A stretch of 64,000 nt of DNA from Candidatus Tectimicrobiota bacterium (GCA_026005175.1 BPKO01000009.1:62001-126000); one strand, 5' to 3'; shown: positions 36,739 through 46,249, counted from the first letter of the stretch. The notes: generated by a model from the sequence alone, not told the origin. Numbers and translations: made by a program.

Positions 36739-37740
36739 ATGGCACCCTTGCTGCACGTTTCGGACCTGCGCACCTATTTCTTTACTTTCGGCGGCACGCG
36801 GGTGGTCAAGGCGGTGGACGGGGTGAGCTTTACCCTGGAAGCCGGGGAGACCCTGGGGCTGGTAGGGGAATCGGGCTGCGGCAAGACCACCACCTGCCTG
36901 TCGCTGGTGGGGCTCTTGCCGCCTGCTGCCCGCATCGTGGGCGGCAGCATCCGCTTTGCCGGCGAAGAGCTCACCGGCAAAAGCCCGCGCGAGCTGCGCC
37001 GCCTGCGCGGCCGCCGCATCGCCATGATCCTCCAGGATCCCATGGCGTCGCTCAACCCGCTGCTCACCATTGCCCGGCAAGTGGGAGAGCCGGCTCACTT
37101 TCACTTGAGGCTGCGCGGCCGCCCCCTGCGCGAGCGGGTGCTGGGGCTGCTGCGGGCGGTGCGCATCCCGTCGCCCGAAGTGCGCTGTCGCGAGTATCCC
37201 CACCAGATGAGCGGCGGCATGCGCCAGCGCATCGTTGGCGCCATCGCCCTGGCGGCCGAGCCACAGCTGATCATTGCCGACGAGCCCACCACCAACCTCG
37301 ACGTCACCATCCAGGCACAGTACCTGAACCTGCTCAAAGAGATCCAGCAGCAGACCGGGGTGGCGCTGATTTTTGTCACCCACAACCTGGGTATTGTGGC
37401 CAAGATGTGCGACAAAGTCGCCGTCATGTACGCCGGCAAGATCGTCGAGCAGAGCCCGGTGCGCGAGCTGTTCAACGCCCCTCAGCACCCTTATACCCGG
37501 GCCCTACTGGGCGCCATGCCCAAGCTGGGCCGCCGCGAACCCCTGTACGCCATCCCCGGGCAACCCCCTAACCTGGCCGACCCGCCCTCAGGCTGTGCCT
37601 TCCACCCGCGCTGCCCTGAGGTGATCCCCCGCTGTGTGAGCGAGTCCCCGGAGGAAGTGGTCGCTGGCAACGGCCACACGGCCCGCTGCTGGCTCGTGCA
37701 ACCCGATGTGGAGGTGTCGCGTGGCCGTCCCTCTGCTTGA
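36739..37740 (+). CDS. Peptide-type ABC transporter ATP-binding protein (DppD-like)
   Basis: This cytoplasmic ATPase has 333 residues. It has Walker [10 protein letters not shown], signature MSGGMRQRI, Walker [14 protein letters not shown]-loop FVTHNLG and the C-terminal oligopeptide extension with three Cys ([14 protein letters not shown]), which in relatives binds an iron-sulfur cluster. Its end overlaps the start of the second ATPase gene by 20 nt. Confidence 0.96.
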   Translation: MAPLLHVSDLRTYFFTFGGTRVVKAVDGVSFTLEAGETLGLVGESGCGKTTTCLSLVGLLPPAARIVGGSIRFAGEELTGKSPRELRRLRGRRIAMILQDPMASLNPLLTIARQVGEPAHFHLRLRGRPLRERVLGLLRAVRIPSPEVRCREYPHQMSGGMRQRIVGAIALAAEPQLIIADEPTTNLDVTIQAQYLNLLKEIQQQTGVALIFVTHNLGIVAKMCDKVAVMYAGKIVEQSPVRELFNAPQHPYTRALLGAMPKLGRREPLYAIPGQPPNLADPPSGCAFHPRCPEVIPRCVSESPEEVVAGNGHTARCWLVQPDVEVSRGRPSA

Positions 37741-38686
37741 CGTGCAAGACCTGCGCAAGTATTTCCCGGTGCGGCGTGGCCTGCTTCGCCGCGGGCACAG
37801 CTGGATCAAAGCCGTCGACGGCGTGACGTTTGCCATCGGCGCCGGGGAGACCCTGGGGCTTATCGGCGAGTCGGGCTGCGGCAAGACCACCACTGCCAAG
37901 CTCATCTTGCTGCAAGAGACGCCCACCGCAGGCAGCATCCGCTTTGAAGGGCAGGACGTTGCAGGGCTGCGCGGGCCGGCACTGCTGGCATACCGGCGGG
38001 CAGTGCAGGTGGTGTTTCAGGACCCTTACAGCTCGCTCAGTCCGCGCATGCGGGTGGGCGACATCATCGCCGAGCCGCTCGAAATTCAGACCAACCTCTC
38101 GCGCCAGGCCATCCGGGCGCGGGTGCAGGAAGTCCTCGAGCTGGTGGGCTTGCAGCCTGAGATGGCCCGCCTTTTCCCGCACGAATTCAGCGGCGGCCAG
38201 CGCCAGCGCATCGCCATTGCCCGGGCGCTGGCCGCCAACGCCCGCCTCCTGGTGCTCGACGAGCCGGTCTCGGCGCTCGACGTGTCGATCCGGGCCCAGA
38301 TCATCAACCAGCTCGAGCACCTGCAGCAGACCCTGGGGGTGAGCTACCTCTTCATCGGCCACGATCTGGCCACCGTGGCCCACATCAGCCACCGCATCGC
38401 CGTCATGTACCTGGGTCAGATCGTGGAAAGCGCTGACAGCGACGCGCTGTGCACGCGCCCCCAGCATCCCTATACGCGGGCGCTGTTTGCTGCTGCCTTG
38501 CCCGATCACCCCGACGACACGCGCGAGGCGCTGGTGATCACCGGCGAGGTGCCCTCGGCCCTCAACCCGCCTTCCGGATGTCGCTTTCACCCCCGCTGCC
38601 CCTACGCCACTTCCCGCTGTGCCGAGGAAGCGCCGCCGCTCAAGTTCATCGACACCCACCACCAAGTGGCCTGCCACCTCTTCTGA
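37721..38686 (+). CDS. Peptide-type ABC transporter ATP-binding protein (DppF-like)
   Basis: This partner ATPase has 321 residues. The GTG at 37721 has GGAGG 6 nt upstream, inside the previous gene. It has Walker [10 protein letters not shown], the dipeptide-family block VVFQDPYSSLSPRM, signature FSGGQRQRI, Walker B LLVLDEPVSALD and the tail CRFHPRCPYATSRC. The operon ends here, three bases from the converging M23 peptidase gene. Confidence 0.96.
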   Translation: MAVPLLDVQDLRKYFPVRRGLLRRGHSWIKAVDGVTFAIGAGETLGLIGESGCGKTTTAKLILLQETPTAGSIRFEGQDVAGLRGPALLAYRRAVQVVFQDPYSSLSPRMRVGDIIAEPLEIQTNLSRQAIRARVQEVLELVGLQPEMARLFPHEFSGGQRQRIAIARALAANARLLVLDEPVSALDVSIRAQIINQLEHLQQTLGVSYLFIGHDLATVAHISHRIAVMYLGQIVESADSDALCTRPQHPYTRALFAAALPDHPDDTREALVITGEVPSALNPPSGCRFHPRCPYATSRCAEEAPPLKFIDTHHQVACHLF

Positions 38687-38689
38687 GGC

Positions 38690-39469
38690 TCAGGGGCGGC
38701 CTTGTCCGCTTCCGGCAGCGGAGCCGGCGGCCTGATGCCGGGCCCGCTGCAAGGCTTGCTGGAGGAGGTCCCACACCGGTACCCCCGCCAGCCGGCCGTC
38801 CGGGCCTTCCTCGCGAATGACAAAGTGCAAGTGGGGCGGGCGGCCAAGGGCGTTGCCCACGAGCGCCTCGTCGCCGGCGGCGATAAAGCCCACCACCGTT
38901 CCCGCTTCCACCACCTCGCCCACCTTCGCCTTGGCCGGCGAGGCGTCAAGGTGGACGAGAACGAGGTAGCGGGCGCGGGGCTGAGCGGGGGCCGGGGGCA
39001 CGAAGCCGACGACCGCCTCGCCCGCCGTCTTGGAGAGGTAGCCGGCGTGGACGATGAGCATCGTCGCCGGAGCCACCACCTGGCTGCCCGGCGGGGCAAA
39101 GAGGTCTTCGGCGCGGTGGCCAGGCGTGTAGCCCGACCTTGCCGGCAGCCAGCCGCCCACGACGGGAAAAACGTAGGCGGCCTCCGGCGTTCGCGGCCGC
39201 TGGCCAAAGCGCGCCGTCCACAGGGCTTCGTGCCGGCGCCGCAGGCGAATTCCTGCCTCCACTTCAAAGGCGGTGGGCGGCCGGCCCTGCTTGCCGTGGA
39301 GCCGTCCCTCTTGGGTAAGCATGCGGTAGAAGGCGTGGGTTTCGGCAGGGATGCGGAGGGTTCGCCCGTCTTCGAGCCGCACCCGCGTCGGCCCAAACGG
39401 CCCCGCGTCAATCAGGAAACTCCCTGCCACCAGCACCGGTCCCACGAGCCCGAAAAGGGTTTTCCCCAT
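38690..39469 (-). CDS. M23 family (LytM-type) metallopeptidase
   Basis: This is a secreted peptidoglycan endopeptidase candidate of 259 residues. The N-terminal hydrophobic stretch (FGLVGPVLVAGSFLI) may be a signal or anchor. The LytM zinc-site pattern is visible: GHRAEDLFAPPGSQV (His and Asp), a central VLVHLD strand and the HxH motif in PPHLHFVI. The spacing fits M23 enzymes that cleave or regulate peptide cross-links. It is a single gene with no visible divisome or amidase partner. Confidence 0.82.
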   Translation of the reverse strand: MGKTLFGLVGPVLVAGSFLIDAGPFGPTRVRLEDGRTLRIPAETHAFYRMLTQEGRLHGKQGRPPTAFEVEAGIRLRRRHEALWTARFGQRPRTPEAAYVFPVVGGWLPARSGYTPGHRAEDLFAPPGSQVVAPATMLIVHAGYLSKTAGEAVVGFVPPAPAQPRARYLVLVHLDASPAKAKVGEVVEAGTVVGFIAAGDEALVGNALGRPPHLHFVIREEGPDGRLAGVPVWDLLQQALQRARHQAAGSAAGSGQGRP

Positions 39470-39517
39470 CCTGCTTCCCCTCCCACACCTGGTACCCCCG
39501 CACCAGAAGACTTTCGC

Positions 39518-39546
39518 TTGACAGGTTAGACCTTTCCTGCTGTAAT
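39518..39546 (+). promoter_or_regulatory. Sigma70 promoter of the TRAP binding-protein gene
   Basis: A perfect TTGACA (39518-39523), a 17-bp spacer and TGTAAT (39541-39546) lie 38 nt before ATG 39585, followed by an A-rich run. Confidence 0.65.
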
Positions 39547-39584
39547 CACAAAAAAAACTTTACCTACCGAAGGGAGGGCGCCGG

Positions 39585-40736
39585 ATGCGAAACAAGCTGG
39601 TCCTTCCGCTCCTTGGGCTCCTGCTGGGGGCCCTTATCGTTGGCCTTGCCTATCAGGCTTGGCAGGCCGCGCCGGCGGCCGCCCAGACGCGGCCGATCGT
39701 CTGGAAAATGCAAACCTCGTTTGCGGCGGGCACGCCGCTGGATCTTTCTTTTAGCGCCCTGGCCAAGAAAGTCGAGGAGATGTCCGGTGGCCGGCTGAAG
39801 TGGGAGGTGTTGCCCGCCGGCGCCATTGTGGCCGCCTTTGAGGTGCTCGATGCGGTCAACCGCGGCATCCTCGACGGCGGCGGTACCGTCCCCGCCTACT
39901 GGGTGGGCAAGAGTCGCGCCATCAGCCTCTTTGGCACTGGCCCCTCGTATGGCCTCAACGCCAACGAGCTTCTGGCCTGGGAGTGGTACGGCGGCGGCCA
40001 GCAGCTTTACAACGACTTGCTCCAGAAAAAGCTGGGCTTCAACGTCGTCGCCTTCCACTTTGGCCCTATGCCTACCCAGCCTCTGGGCTGGTTCCGCAAG
40101 CCGGTGCGTAGCCTGGCAGACATCAAAGGGATCAAGTACCGCACCGTGGGGCTGGCGGCCGACATGTACAAGGCCATGGGCCTGGCGGTGGTGACCCTGC
40201 CCGGAGGAGAGATCATCCCTGCGCTGGAGCGGGGGGTCATTGACGCCGCCGAGTTCAACAACCCCACCGACGACAAGCGCCTGGGCTTTGCCGACGTGGC
40301 CAGCTACTACGTCACCCGCAGCTTCCACCAGCCGGTGGAGTATCTGGAGGTGATCATCAACAAGAGCAAGTGGGATGCCTTGCCCGCTGATCTCCAGGCG
40401 GTGGTCCGCTACGCGGTGATGGCCGAGTCGGCAGATTTCACCTGGCGCCTCCTGCACTCCAACGCCCAGGACTTTGACGAGCTCGTCAACCAGCGCGGGG
40501 TCAAGGTCATTTGGGCGCCGGAGGACATCCTGCGGGCCCAGCTGGACGCCTGGGATCAGGTGGTGGCGCGCTACTCCGCCGAGGATCCCGAGTTTGCCCG
40601 CATTGCCGGAGAGATCCGCAAGTGGGCAAGCAAGGTGGTGCCGCTGCGGGTGTCCATCCAGGTGGATAACCGCATTGCTTACGAGAAGTACTGGAAGAAG
40701 GAGTGGGAAGGGAAGATCTTCGAGACCTTTCCCTAA
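39585..40736 (+). CDS. TRAP transporter substrate-binding protein (DctP family)
   Basis: This is the periplasmic receptor of a tripartite ATP-independent transporter, 383 residues. A signal peptide ends near AAPAAAQ. The mature chain begins with VWKMQTSFAAGTPLDL, typical of the subgroup for lactate, pyruvate or other carboxylates. The conserved Arg that clamps a carboxylate is probably in IKYRTVGLAADMYKAMG. No dctQ/dctM permease gene lies nearby. It is 104 nt upstream of an aldehyde dehydrogenase gene, so a carboxylate or its aldehyde precursor is a reasonable guess. Confidence 0.92.
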   Translation: MRNKLVLPLLGLLLGALIVGLAYQAWQAAPAAAQTRPIVWKMQTSFAAGTPLDLSFSALAKKVEEMSGGRLKWEVLPAGAIVAAFEVLDAVNRGILDGGGTVPAYWVGKSRAISLFGTGPSYGLNANELLAWEWYGGGQQLYNDLLQKKLGFNVVAFHFGPMPTQPLGWFRKPVRSLADIKGIKYRTVGLAADMYKAMGLAVVTLPGGEIIPALERGVIDAAEFNNPTDDKRLGFADVASYYVTRSFHQPVEYLEVIINKSKWDALPADLQAVVRYAVMAESADFTWRLLHSNAQDFDELVNQRGVKVIWAPEDILRAQLDAWDQVVARYSAEDPEFARIAGEIRKWASKVVPLRVSIQVDNRIAYEKYWKKEWEGKIFETFP

Positions 40737-40840
40737 TCGCCGCTGAGGCGGGACGGCGGCCGTGGGGGCGGCCGCTGTCCCTGCGGCAGCAGAGAGGGCA
40801 AGAGGCCGTCCAGGGCAGGGATGCGGCAGGAGAATGAGAG

Positions 40841-42355
40841 ATGGCGCATGAAATCCGGATCCCGATCGCGGTGCCGCTTTTCATCGCGGGAGAGGAAGGA
40901 AAGAGCGCTGCCGGGCGCCGCTTCCAGCGAGAAAACCCGACGACTCCCGAGCAGGTGGTGTCGATCAGCGAGGCGGCTTCTCCCGAGGAGGTGGCGGCGG
41001 CAGTGGCCGCCGCCCGGGAGGCCTTTGACCGGGACGTGCAGGGGTGGGTGAGCAACTACAAGCTGCGCGAGCAAGTGCTTTACCGCACCGCTGCCCTCCT
41101 GCGCGAGCACGCCCCCGCCCTGGAGACCCTCCTGGGCCTGGAGGTGGGCATGCCCCGCCGCCAGGCGCGGCCTCACGTGCTTGCTGCTGCCGAGGTTTTT
41201 GAGTTCTACGCCGGCTATGCCTCCAAGCTTTACGGCCACGCCCTGGTGCTGCCCAACGGCTCCCTCATCACCCTGCTTAAGGAGCCGGTGGGGGTGGTGG
41301 GGGCCATCACCCCCTGGAATTTCCCCTTGACCCAGGCGGCTCGCAAGCTGGCCCCAGCCCTCGCTGTGGGCTGCACGCTGGTGGTGAAGCCGGCCAGCTA
41401 TACCCCTGCCGTGACTTACCACTTGCTCCGGCTCCTGCACCAGGCCGGTGCCCCGCCCGGGGTGGTCAACTTCGTCCCCGGCCCCGGCCCGGTGGTGGGC
41501 AAGGCCCTCGTCGAGGACCCCCGTGTGGACAAGATCTCCTTTACCGGGGAAACGGAGACCGGCAGAGAGATTCTGGCCGGCGCCGCCCGCACCCTCAAGC
41601 GGGTAAGCCTGGAGCTGGGCGGCAAAAACCCCTTCCTCCTCTTTGCCGACGCTCCCCTGGAGGCGGCAGCGCGTAGCCTCGTCTTTGGCGCCTTCCGCAA
41701 CAGCGGCCAGGCCTGCGGGGCCACTTCCCGCCTGCTGGTGGCAGAGGCGGTGCACGACGCCTTCCTGGAAGTGATGCTTCCCCTGGTGCGCGCCCTGCGC
41801 CTGGGCCCACCCCTGGACGAAGCAACCGACCTTGGCCCCCTCATCTCCCGCGCGCAGCAGGAAAAGGTGCTGGCGTATATCGCGCTGGGCACCGAAGGCG
41901 GCTTTCGCCTGCTGGCAGGCGGCCGCGCTCCCCAGGAAGCGCCGCTGCGGCAGGGCTACTTCGTGGAGCCTACTGTGTTTGACGGCGTGGACCACGCCTC
42001 GCGCCTGGCTCAGGAGGAAATCTTCGGGCCGGTGCTGACCATCCACCCCTTCCGCGAAGAAGAGGAAGCGGTGGCCCTGGCCAACGGCGTGACGTATGGC
42101 CTCACGGCCAGCGTCTGGACGGCAGACATGGCCCGGGCCCAGCGCGTGGCGCGGCGCCTGAAGGCAGGGACGGTGTGGATCAACGACGCCTACACCCAGC
42201 CTCCCGAGGGCATCTGGGGCGGCTACAAGCAAAGCGGCATCGGCCGCGAGCTGGGCCCTTACGGCATCGAAGACTTCGTGGAAGTAAAACAAGTCTATAC
42301 CGACGGCACAGGCCTGGTCCAAAAACCGCACTACCGCCAGCTCCTGGCAGAATGA
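40841..42355 (+). CDS. NAD(P)-dependent aldehyde dehydrogenase
   Basis: It oxidises an aldehyde to the acid. The 504 residues carry the full ALDH pattern: ITPWNFPL (Asn160), ELGGKNP (general base Glu258), FTGETETGR and the nucleophile Cys292 in NSGQACGATSR. PQEEIFGPVL is represented by LAQEEIFGPVLTI. The overall pattern is closest to betaine-aldehyde or aromatic-aldehyde dehydrogenases, but the substrate is not fixed. Ribosome site GGAGAATGAGAG. It may be read from the TRAP gene promoter. Confidence 0.94.
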   Translation: MAHEIRIPIAVPLFIAGEEGKSAAGRRFQRENPTTPEQVVSISEAASPEEVAAAVAAAREAFDRDVQGWVSNYKLREQVLYRTAALLREHAPALETLLGLEVGMPRRQARPHVLAAAEVFEFYAGYASKLYGHALVLPNGSLITLLKEPVGVVGAITPWNFPLTQAARKLAPALAVGCTLVVKPASYTPAVTYHLLRLLHQAGAPPGVVNFVPGPGPVVGKALVEDPRVDKISFTGETETGREILAGAARTLKRVSLELGGKNPFLLFADAPLEAAARSLVFGAFRNSGQACGATSRLLVAEAVHDAFLEVMLPLVRALRLGPPLDEATDLGPLISRAQQEKVLAYIALGTEGGFRLLAGGRAPQEAPLRQGYFVEPTVFDGVDHASRLAQEEIFGPVLTIHPFREEEEAVALANGVTYGLTASVWTADMARAQRVARRLKAGTVWINDAYTQPPEGIWGGYKQSGIGRELGPYGIEDFVEVKQVYTDGTGLVQKPHYRQLLAE

Positions 42356-42477
42356 GGAGACGGCTGGCCTGTAAGCTCAAGCGCGCTTTCAAGACCCTCC
42401 CTTACAGAGAAGCGCCTCGGGCGAGGCCCTCCGCTCCGCACCAGCAAAAAGCGTCCGGAGATTCACGGCGGTCCTGT

Positions 42478-42509
42478 TTGACTTGGTCCTAGACTTAGTC
42501 CATACTAAG
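42478..42509 (+). promoter_or_regulatory. Promoter and operator of the toxin-antitoxin pair
   Basis: TTGACT (42478-42483), a 17-bp spacer and CATACT (42501-42506) form the promoter. Overlapping it are a direct repeat GACTTRGTCC (42480-42489 and 42492-42501) and an inverted repeat CTTAGT-CCAT-ACTAAG (42494-42509). This is the usual layout for autoregulation by the antitoxin complex. Confidence 0.6.
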
Positions 42510-42545
42510 CCGGCAAAAGAGCGCGGCGAAAGGGAGGGAGAGGGG

Positions 42546-42782
42546 ATGGCCTATCAGGTGAACGTCCACGAGGCGAAGACGCACTTTTCTAAACTCCTGG
42601 CGCGGGTGAGTGCGGGTGAGGAAGTCATCATTGCCAAGGCCGGAAAGCCCATTGCTCGACTCGTGCCGATTCTCGAACGTCCCGTGCGGCGCGTTCCTGG
42701 GAGTGCCAAAGGCAAGGTAGTGATCTCTCCCGATTTTGACGCGCCACTGCCTGCCTCGGTTCTGCGCGCTTTCGAGTCGTGA
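42546..42782 (+). CDS. Type II antitoxin, Phd/YefM family
   Basis: The 78-residue protein has the Phd/YefM DNA-binding N-terminal domain (VNVHEAKTHFSKLLARVSAGEEVIIAKAGKPIARLVP) and a short C-terminal tail that should wrap the toxin. It is predicted to neutralise the adjacent PIN toxin and repress its own promoter through the repeats just upstream. ATG 42546 has a GGGAGGGAGAGG site. The last 4 nt overlap the toxin GTG start (GTGA). Confidence 0.93.
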   Translation: MAYQVNVHEAKTHFSKLLARVSAGEEVIIAKAGKPIARLVPILERPVRRVPGSAKGKVVISPDFDAPLPASVLRAFES

Positions 42783-43165
42783 GAGCCCTGCTAGATACGC
42801 ACGCTTTCTTGTGGTGGATCATGGATGACCCGCGTTTGTCTCGCCGGGCGCGGGAGCTCATTGCTGACGGAGCGAACCAGCTCTTCTTCAGTGCCGCCAG
42901 TGGTTGGGAAATCGCGATCAAAGCTCAGCTTGGTCGATTACAGCTGACCGATACCCCTGCACGCTTTATTCCCGAGCAGTTGGCCGTAAATGCCATTGAG
43001 GTCCTGCCGGTGCAGCTGAGCCATGCGCTCCGCGTTTTCAGTCTCCCACCCCACCACCGAGATCCTTTCGATCGGCTGCTTGTGGCCCAGGCCCAACTGG
43101 AAGTCCTGCCTATTCTGACTGCCGATCCACAGCTTGCCCGCTATGCGGTGCGGGTGATTTGGTAA
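42779..43165 (+). CDS. PIN-domain toxin (VapC family ribonuclease)
   Basis: This Mg-dependent endoribonuclease has 128 residues. The acidic active site is complete: Asp6 in LLDTHAF, Glu44 in WEIAIK, Asp95/Asp98 in RDPFDRLL and Asp116 in LTADP. HRDPFDRLL is typical of the subgroup paired with Phd-type antitoxins. The GTG start overlaps the antitoxin stop, making translation of the toxin dependent on the antitoxin. Confidence 0.94.
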   Translation: MRALLDTHAFLWWIMDDPRLSRRARELIADGANQLFFSAASGWEIAIKAQLGRLQLTDTPARFIPEQLAVNAIEVLPVQLSHALRVFSLPPHHRDPFDRLLVAQAQLEVLPILTADPQLARYAVRVIW

Positions 43166-43215
43166 GGGGGATGGGCTCTGGGACAAGCAAGCACTGGCGA
43201 AGCAGAAAGCCCTAC

Positions 43216-44541
43216 CTAAGCCATGACCTCGCTGAGGGCCTCGTCGATGATGGCCACGCCGCGGTCGATTTCCTCATAGGTAATGGTCAGGGGCGGCGCC
43301 AGGCGCCAGACGGTGTGCACGCCCCGGTGCGAGGCCACCTGCACCACCAGCCCCTTTTCCAGGCAGCGCTGGGTAAGGGCCAGCGCCTCGGCTTCCGCCG
43401 GGGTCTTGCGCACCGGGTCGCGGACGAACTCCACCCCCAGCAGCAGCCCCCGGCCGCGCACGTCGCCAATCAGCGGGTGGCGCGCCTGCAGCTCGAGAAG
43501 CTGGCTTTTGAGGTACTCCCCCTTGGCGCGCGCCGCCCCCACCAGGTCCTCTTTTTCCAGCACCTCCAGCACCGCCAGCCCCACCGCTGCCGGCAGTGGG
43601 TCGCTCATGTGGGAAGAGAGAAAGCCAAAGCCGCGTGCCACCACCACCTCCTCCACGGCGCGGCTGGTCACCGTGGCCGCCAGGGGCACGCCGGCGCCCA
43701 GGGTCTTGGAGAGGGCCAGGATGTCGGGGACGATGCCGTCCTGCTCGAAAGCAAACATCGCCCCCAGGCGTCCCAGGCCGGTCTGGGCTTCATCAGAAAT
43801 AAAGAGCATACCCCGCTCCTGGCAGCGCCGCTTCAGCTCGGGGAAGTAGCCTGGCGGCGGCTCGATGATGCCACCACCGCTGAGAATGGGCTCGGCGATG
43901 CAGGCGGCGAGGGCGCCCACAGACTGGGCATCAATCAGCTCGAAGCCCACGTCGAGGCAGGCGTACTGGCACTGCGGGAACGTGAGGCCCAGCGGGCAGC
44001 GATAACAGTACGGCGCCGGGATGGCATAGGCGCCGGCCTGCCAGGGGCCAAAGCCCGCCCGCCGCGGCAGAAAGGTGACCGCCATGGCGCCGCCGGTGTG
44101 GCCGTGATAAGCGCGGGCGATGCCCACCACTTCCCACTTGCCGGTGTACATCTTGGCCAGCTTGAGGGCGACTTCCGTCGATTCGCCGCCGGTGCTCAGA
44201 AGCAGGGTCTTTTTCAGGGGCTCGGGGAGAAGATCGGCCAGCTTTTTGGCCAGCAGCACCACTTCCTCGCTGATGAGGTGGCTGTTGAGGTGGATGACCC
44301 GCTCGCCGCTCTGCCGCAAGGCCTCCAGGATGCGAGGGTGGTTGTGGCCAATGGTGGCGCACATCTGCCCCGAGCTAAAGTCGAGGTACTCCCGCCCGTC
44401 GCGGTCCCACAGCGTTGCCCCCTGCGCCCGCGCAATCAGGGGCGCGGTGAACGCCTCCTGGTAGCGAAAGAGGTGCTCGCGGGCTAAGGCCAGAAGCTCC
44501 TCGGTGGTGGCGGTGCTGAGCTTCAGGTCTTCAGGCTCCAT
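43216..44541 (-). CDS. dgdA: 2,2-Dialkylglycine decarboxylase-like class III aminotransferase
   Basis: This PLP enzyme of 441 residues matches known dialkylglycine decarboxylase through most of its length: FSSGQMCATIGHNHP (Gln59, corresponding to the Gln that promotes decarboxylation), LLSTGGESTEVALKLAK, AIPAPYCYRC, IAEPILSGGGIIE, DEAQTG (Asp250) and ALSKTLGAG-PLAA with the PLP Lys279, then HMSDPLPAAVGL. Such enzymes decarboxylate 2-aminoisobutyrate-type amino acids to ketones and pass the amino group to pyruvate. It is the third gene of the hyuA-hyuB operon, 10 nt after hyuB. A plain aminotransferase role is the alternative. Confidence 0.85.
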   Translation of the reverse strand: MEPEDLKLSTATTEELLALAREHLFRYQEAFTAPLIARAQGATLWDRDGREYLDFSSGQMCATIGHNHPRILEALRQSGERVIHLNSHLISEEVVLLAKKLADLLPEPLKKTLLLSTGGESTEVALKLAKMYTGKWEVVGIARAYHGHTGGAMAVTFLPRRAGFGPWQAGAYAIPAPYCYRCPLGLTFPQCQYACLDVGFELIDAQSVGALAACIAEPILSGGGIIEPPPGYFPELKRRCQERGMLFISDEAQTGLGRLGAMFAFEQDGIVPDILALSKTLGAGVPLAATVTSRAVEEVVVARGFGFLSSHMSDPLPAAVGLAVLEVLEKEDLVGAARAKGEYLKSQLLELQARHPLIGDVRGRGLLLGVEFVRDPVRKTPAEAEALALTQRCLEKGLVVQVASHRGVHTVWRLAPPLTITYEEIDRGVAIIDEALSEVMA

Positions 44542-44551
44542 AGGCTCTCCT

Positions 44552-46249
44552 TTACCCTTGCGGGCGGGTGGCAACACGCCTGCCCTGCCAGCGGGTGGTG
44601 TCGACTTCCACGCCGTAATCGCGCAGGGCCGCTTCGGGCGAGACGTAGCCGGCGCGCACGTCGGCTACCACCGCCTCGACCGGGCGCGCCAAGGGATCGC
44701 CAAAGCCGCCCCCGCCGGCGTCAAGAAGGGTGAGGGTCTGCCCGGGCAAAAGCAGTTGCTCGCCCGGATAGAGGAGGTGGCGTCCTTTGGGGTGCACGAG
44801 TTTGCCCTCGATGCGGATCTCCCGCCGCGCTCCCGGCTTGCCGCCCAGGTAGCCCGCCGCCGGAAAGGCGGTGCGGTTGCCAAAGCAGGCCACGGTGATG
44901 GGCCAAGCCGAGCGGTTCTGAAACGTCAGGCGCTGCCCCAGCCCGCCGCGGAACTGCCCGGGGCCGCCCGAGTCCTGGCGGAGCTCTTTGCACCCTACCA
45001 GGATGCCGGTGGTGCTCTCCAGGGCTTCCACCGAAGTGACGGCCACGTTGGAAGGCCCCATGGTGGTGTGGAGGCCGTCCTTTGTCGCCCGGGCGCCAAA
45101 GCCCCCGGCGGAGAAGCAGATGTTGGCAAAGGGCCGCCCCCGCAAGTCGCGCCCCGTAAAGTTGAGGAGGTTCATCATGCCCGTTTCGGCCGCCAGGCGT
45201 TCGGGCACCACCTGAGCCAGGGCGCCCCACACGGCAAAGGGCACGAAGTGGCCTACGGCGTGGCGGCCGCCGGTGGCTGCCGGAGGGGTGGCGTTGAGGA
45301 TGCATCCCGGCGGCGCCGTGACGTGCACCGGCCGCAGGCTGCCGTCGTTGTTGGGGAGCTCAGGGGTGGTGAGGCACTTGATGGCGTAAGCGCAAAAAGC
45401 ATACGTATAGCAGAAAGGAACGTTCACTCCGGCAGGCACGGTGGGGCTGGTGCCGGCAAAGTCGATGAATACCTCGTCGCCGCGCACCTCGACACAGCAG
45501 GCAATGGTGATGGCGCTGTCGAAGCCTTCGAGCTGGAGCTGGTGGCGGTAGCGCCCGTCGGGAATGCGCCGGATCTCCTGGCGCATGGCCGCTTCCGAGC
45601 GGGTGCGCAGGGCGGCCGAGAGGGCGTCGAGGCGTTTGAGGTCGTACTCCTCCATCAGCGCCAGCAGCAGGCGGGCGCCGGTCTGGTTGGCGGCGAGGTT
45701 GGCGTGCAGGTCGCCCAGGGTCTGCTCCGGCACCCGCACGTTTTCCCGGATGAGGTGGAGGAGCGTCTCGTTGAGGCGCCCGGCCTCGGCCAGCTTCATG
45801 GGCGGAATGCGCAGCCCTTCTTCGTAAACTTCCCGCGCCACGGCGGAAAACCCCAGGCCGCCGATGTCGGGCAGGTGGGTGACGGTACCGGTAAAGGCCA
45901 CCAGCTCGTCACCACGGAAGACCGGGCAGATGACGCTGACGTCGTAGAGGTGCCCCGTCCCCAGCCACGGGTCGTTGGTGATGAGGGCATCCCCGGGGTG
46001 CAGGGTCTCGGGGGGAAAGCGCCGCAGGAGGTGCTGCATGGTCTGGGGCAGGGTGCCGATGAACGAAGGGGCGCTCTGCGTGGCCTGGGCCAGCAGCAGG
46101 CCTTGGCGGTCGAAAATGCAGCAGCAAAGATCATAGGCCTCCCGCACGATGGTGGAAAACGAGGTGCGGATGAGGGAAAGGAAGATCTCGTCGACAATGG
46201 AGACCAGGCGGTCCCACTGCATGGTCAGGGTGACTTCGTCGTCGAGCAT
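44552..46249 (-). CDS. hyuB: Hydantoinase B/oxoprolinase family protein
   Basis: This is the catalytic partner subunit of an ATP-dependent hydantoinase, oxoprolinase or acetone-carboxylase-like enzyme, 565 residues. It has the HyuB N-terminal block (IVDEIFLSLIRTSFSTIVREAYDL), LITNDPWLGTGHLYDV with the metal-binding Asp and His, and C-terminal GGPGQFRGGLGQ and DAGGGGFGDPLARP. It lies 30 nt after hyuA and 10 nt before the dialkylglycine decarboxylase-like gene. Whether it opens hydantoins or carboxylates ketones is undecided. Confidence 0.93.
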   Translation of the reverse strand: MLDDEVTLTMQWDRLVSIVDEIFLSLIRTSFSTIVREAYDLCCCIFDRQGLLLAQATQSAPSFIGTLPQTMQHLLRRFPPETLHPGDALITNDPWLGTGHLYDVSVICPVFRGDELVAFTGTVTHLPDIGGLGFSAVAREVYEEGLRIPPMKLAEAGRLNETLLHLIRENVRVPEQTLGDLHANLAANQTGARLLLALMEEYDLKRLDALSAALRTRSEAAMRQEIRRIPDGRYRHQLQLEGFDSAITIACCVEVRGDEVFIDFAGTSPTVPAGVNVPFCYTYAFCAYAIKCLTTPELPNNDGSLRPVHVTAPPGCILNATPPAATGGRHAVGHFVPFAVWGALAQVVPERLAAETGMMNLLNFTGRDLRGRPFANICFSAGGFGARATKDGLHTTMGPSNVAVTSVEALESTTGILVGCKELRQDSGGPGQFRGGLGQRLTFQNRSAWPITVACFGNRTAFPAAGYLGGKPGARREIRIEGKLVHPKGRHLLYPGEQLLLPGQTLTLLDAGGGGFGDPLARPVEAVVADVRAGYVSPEAALRDYGVEVDTTRWQGRRVATRPQG

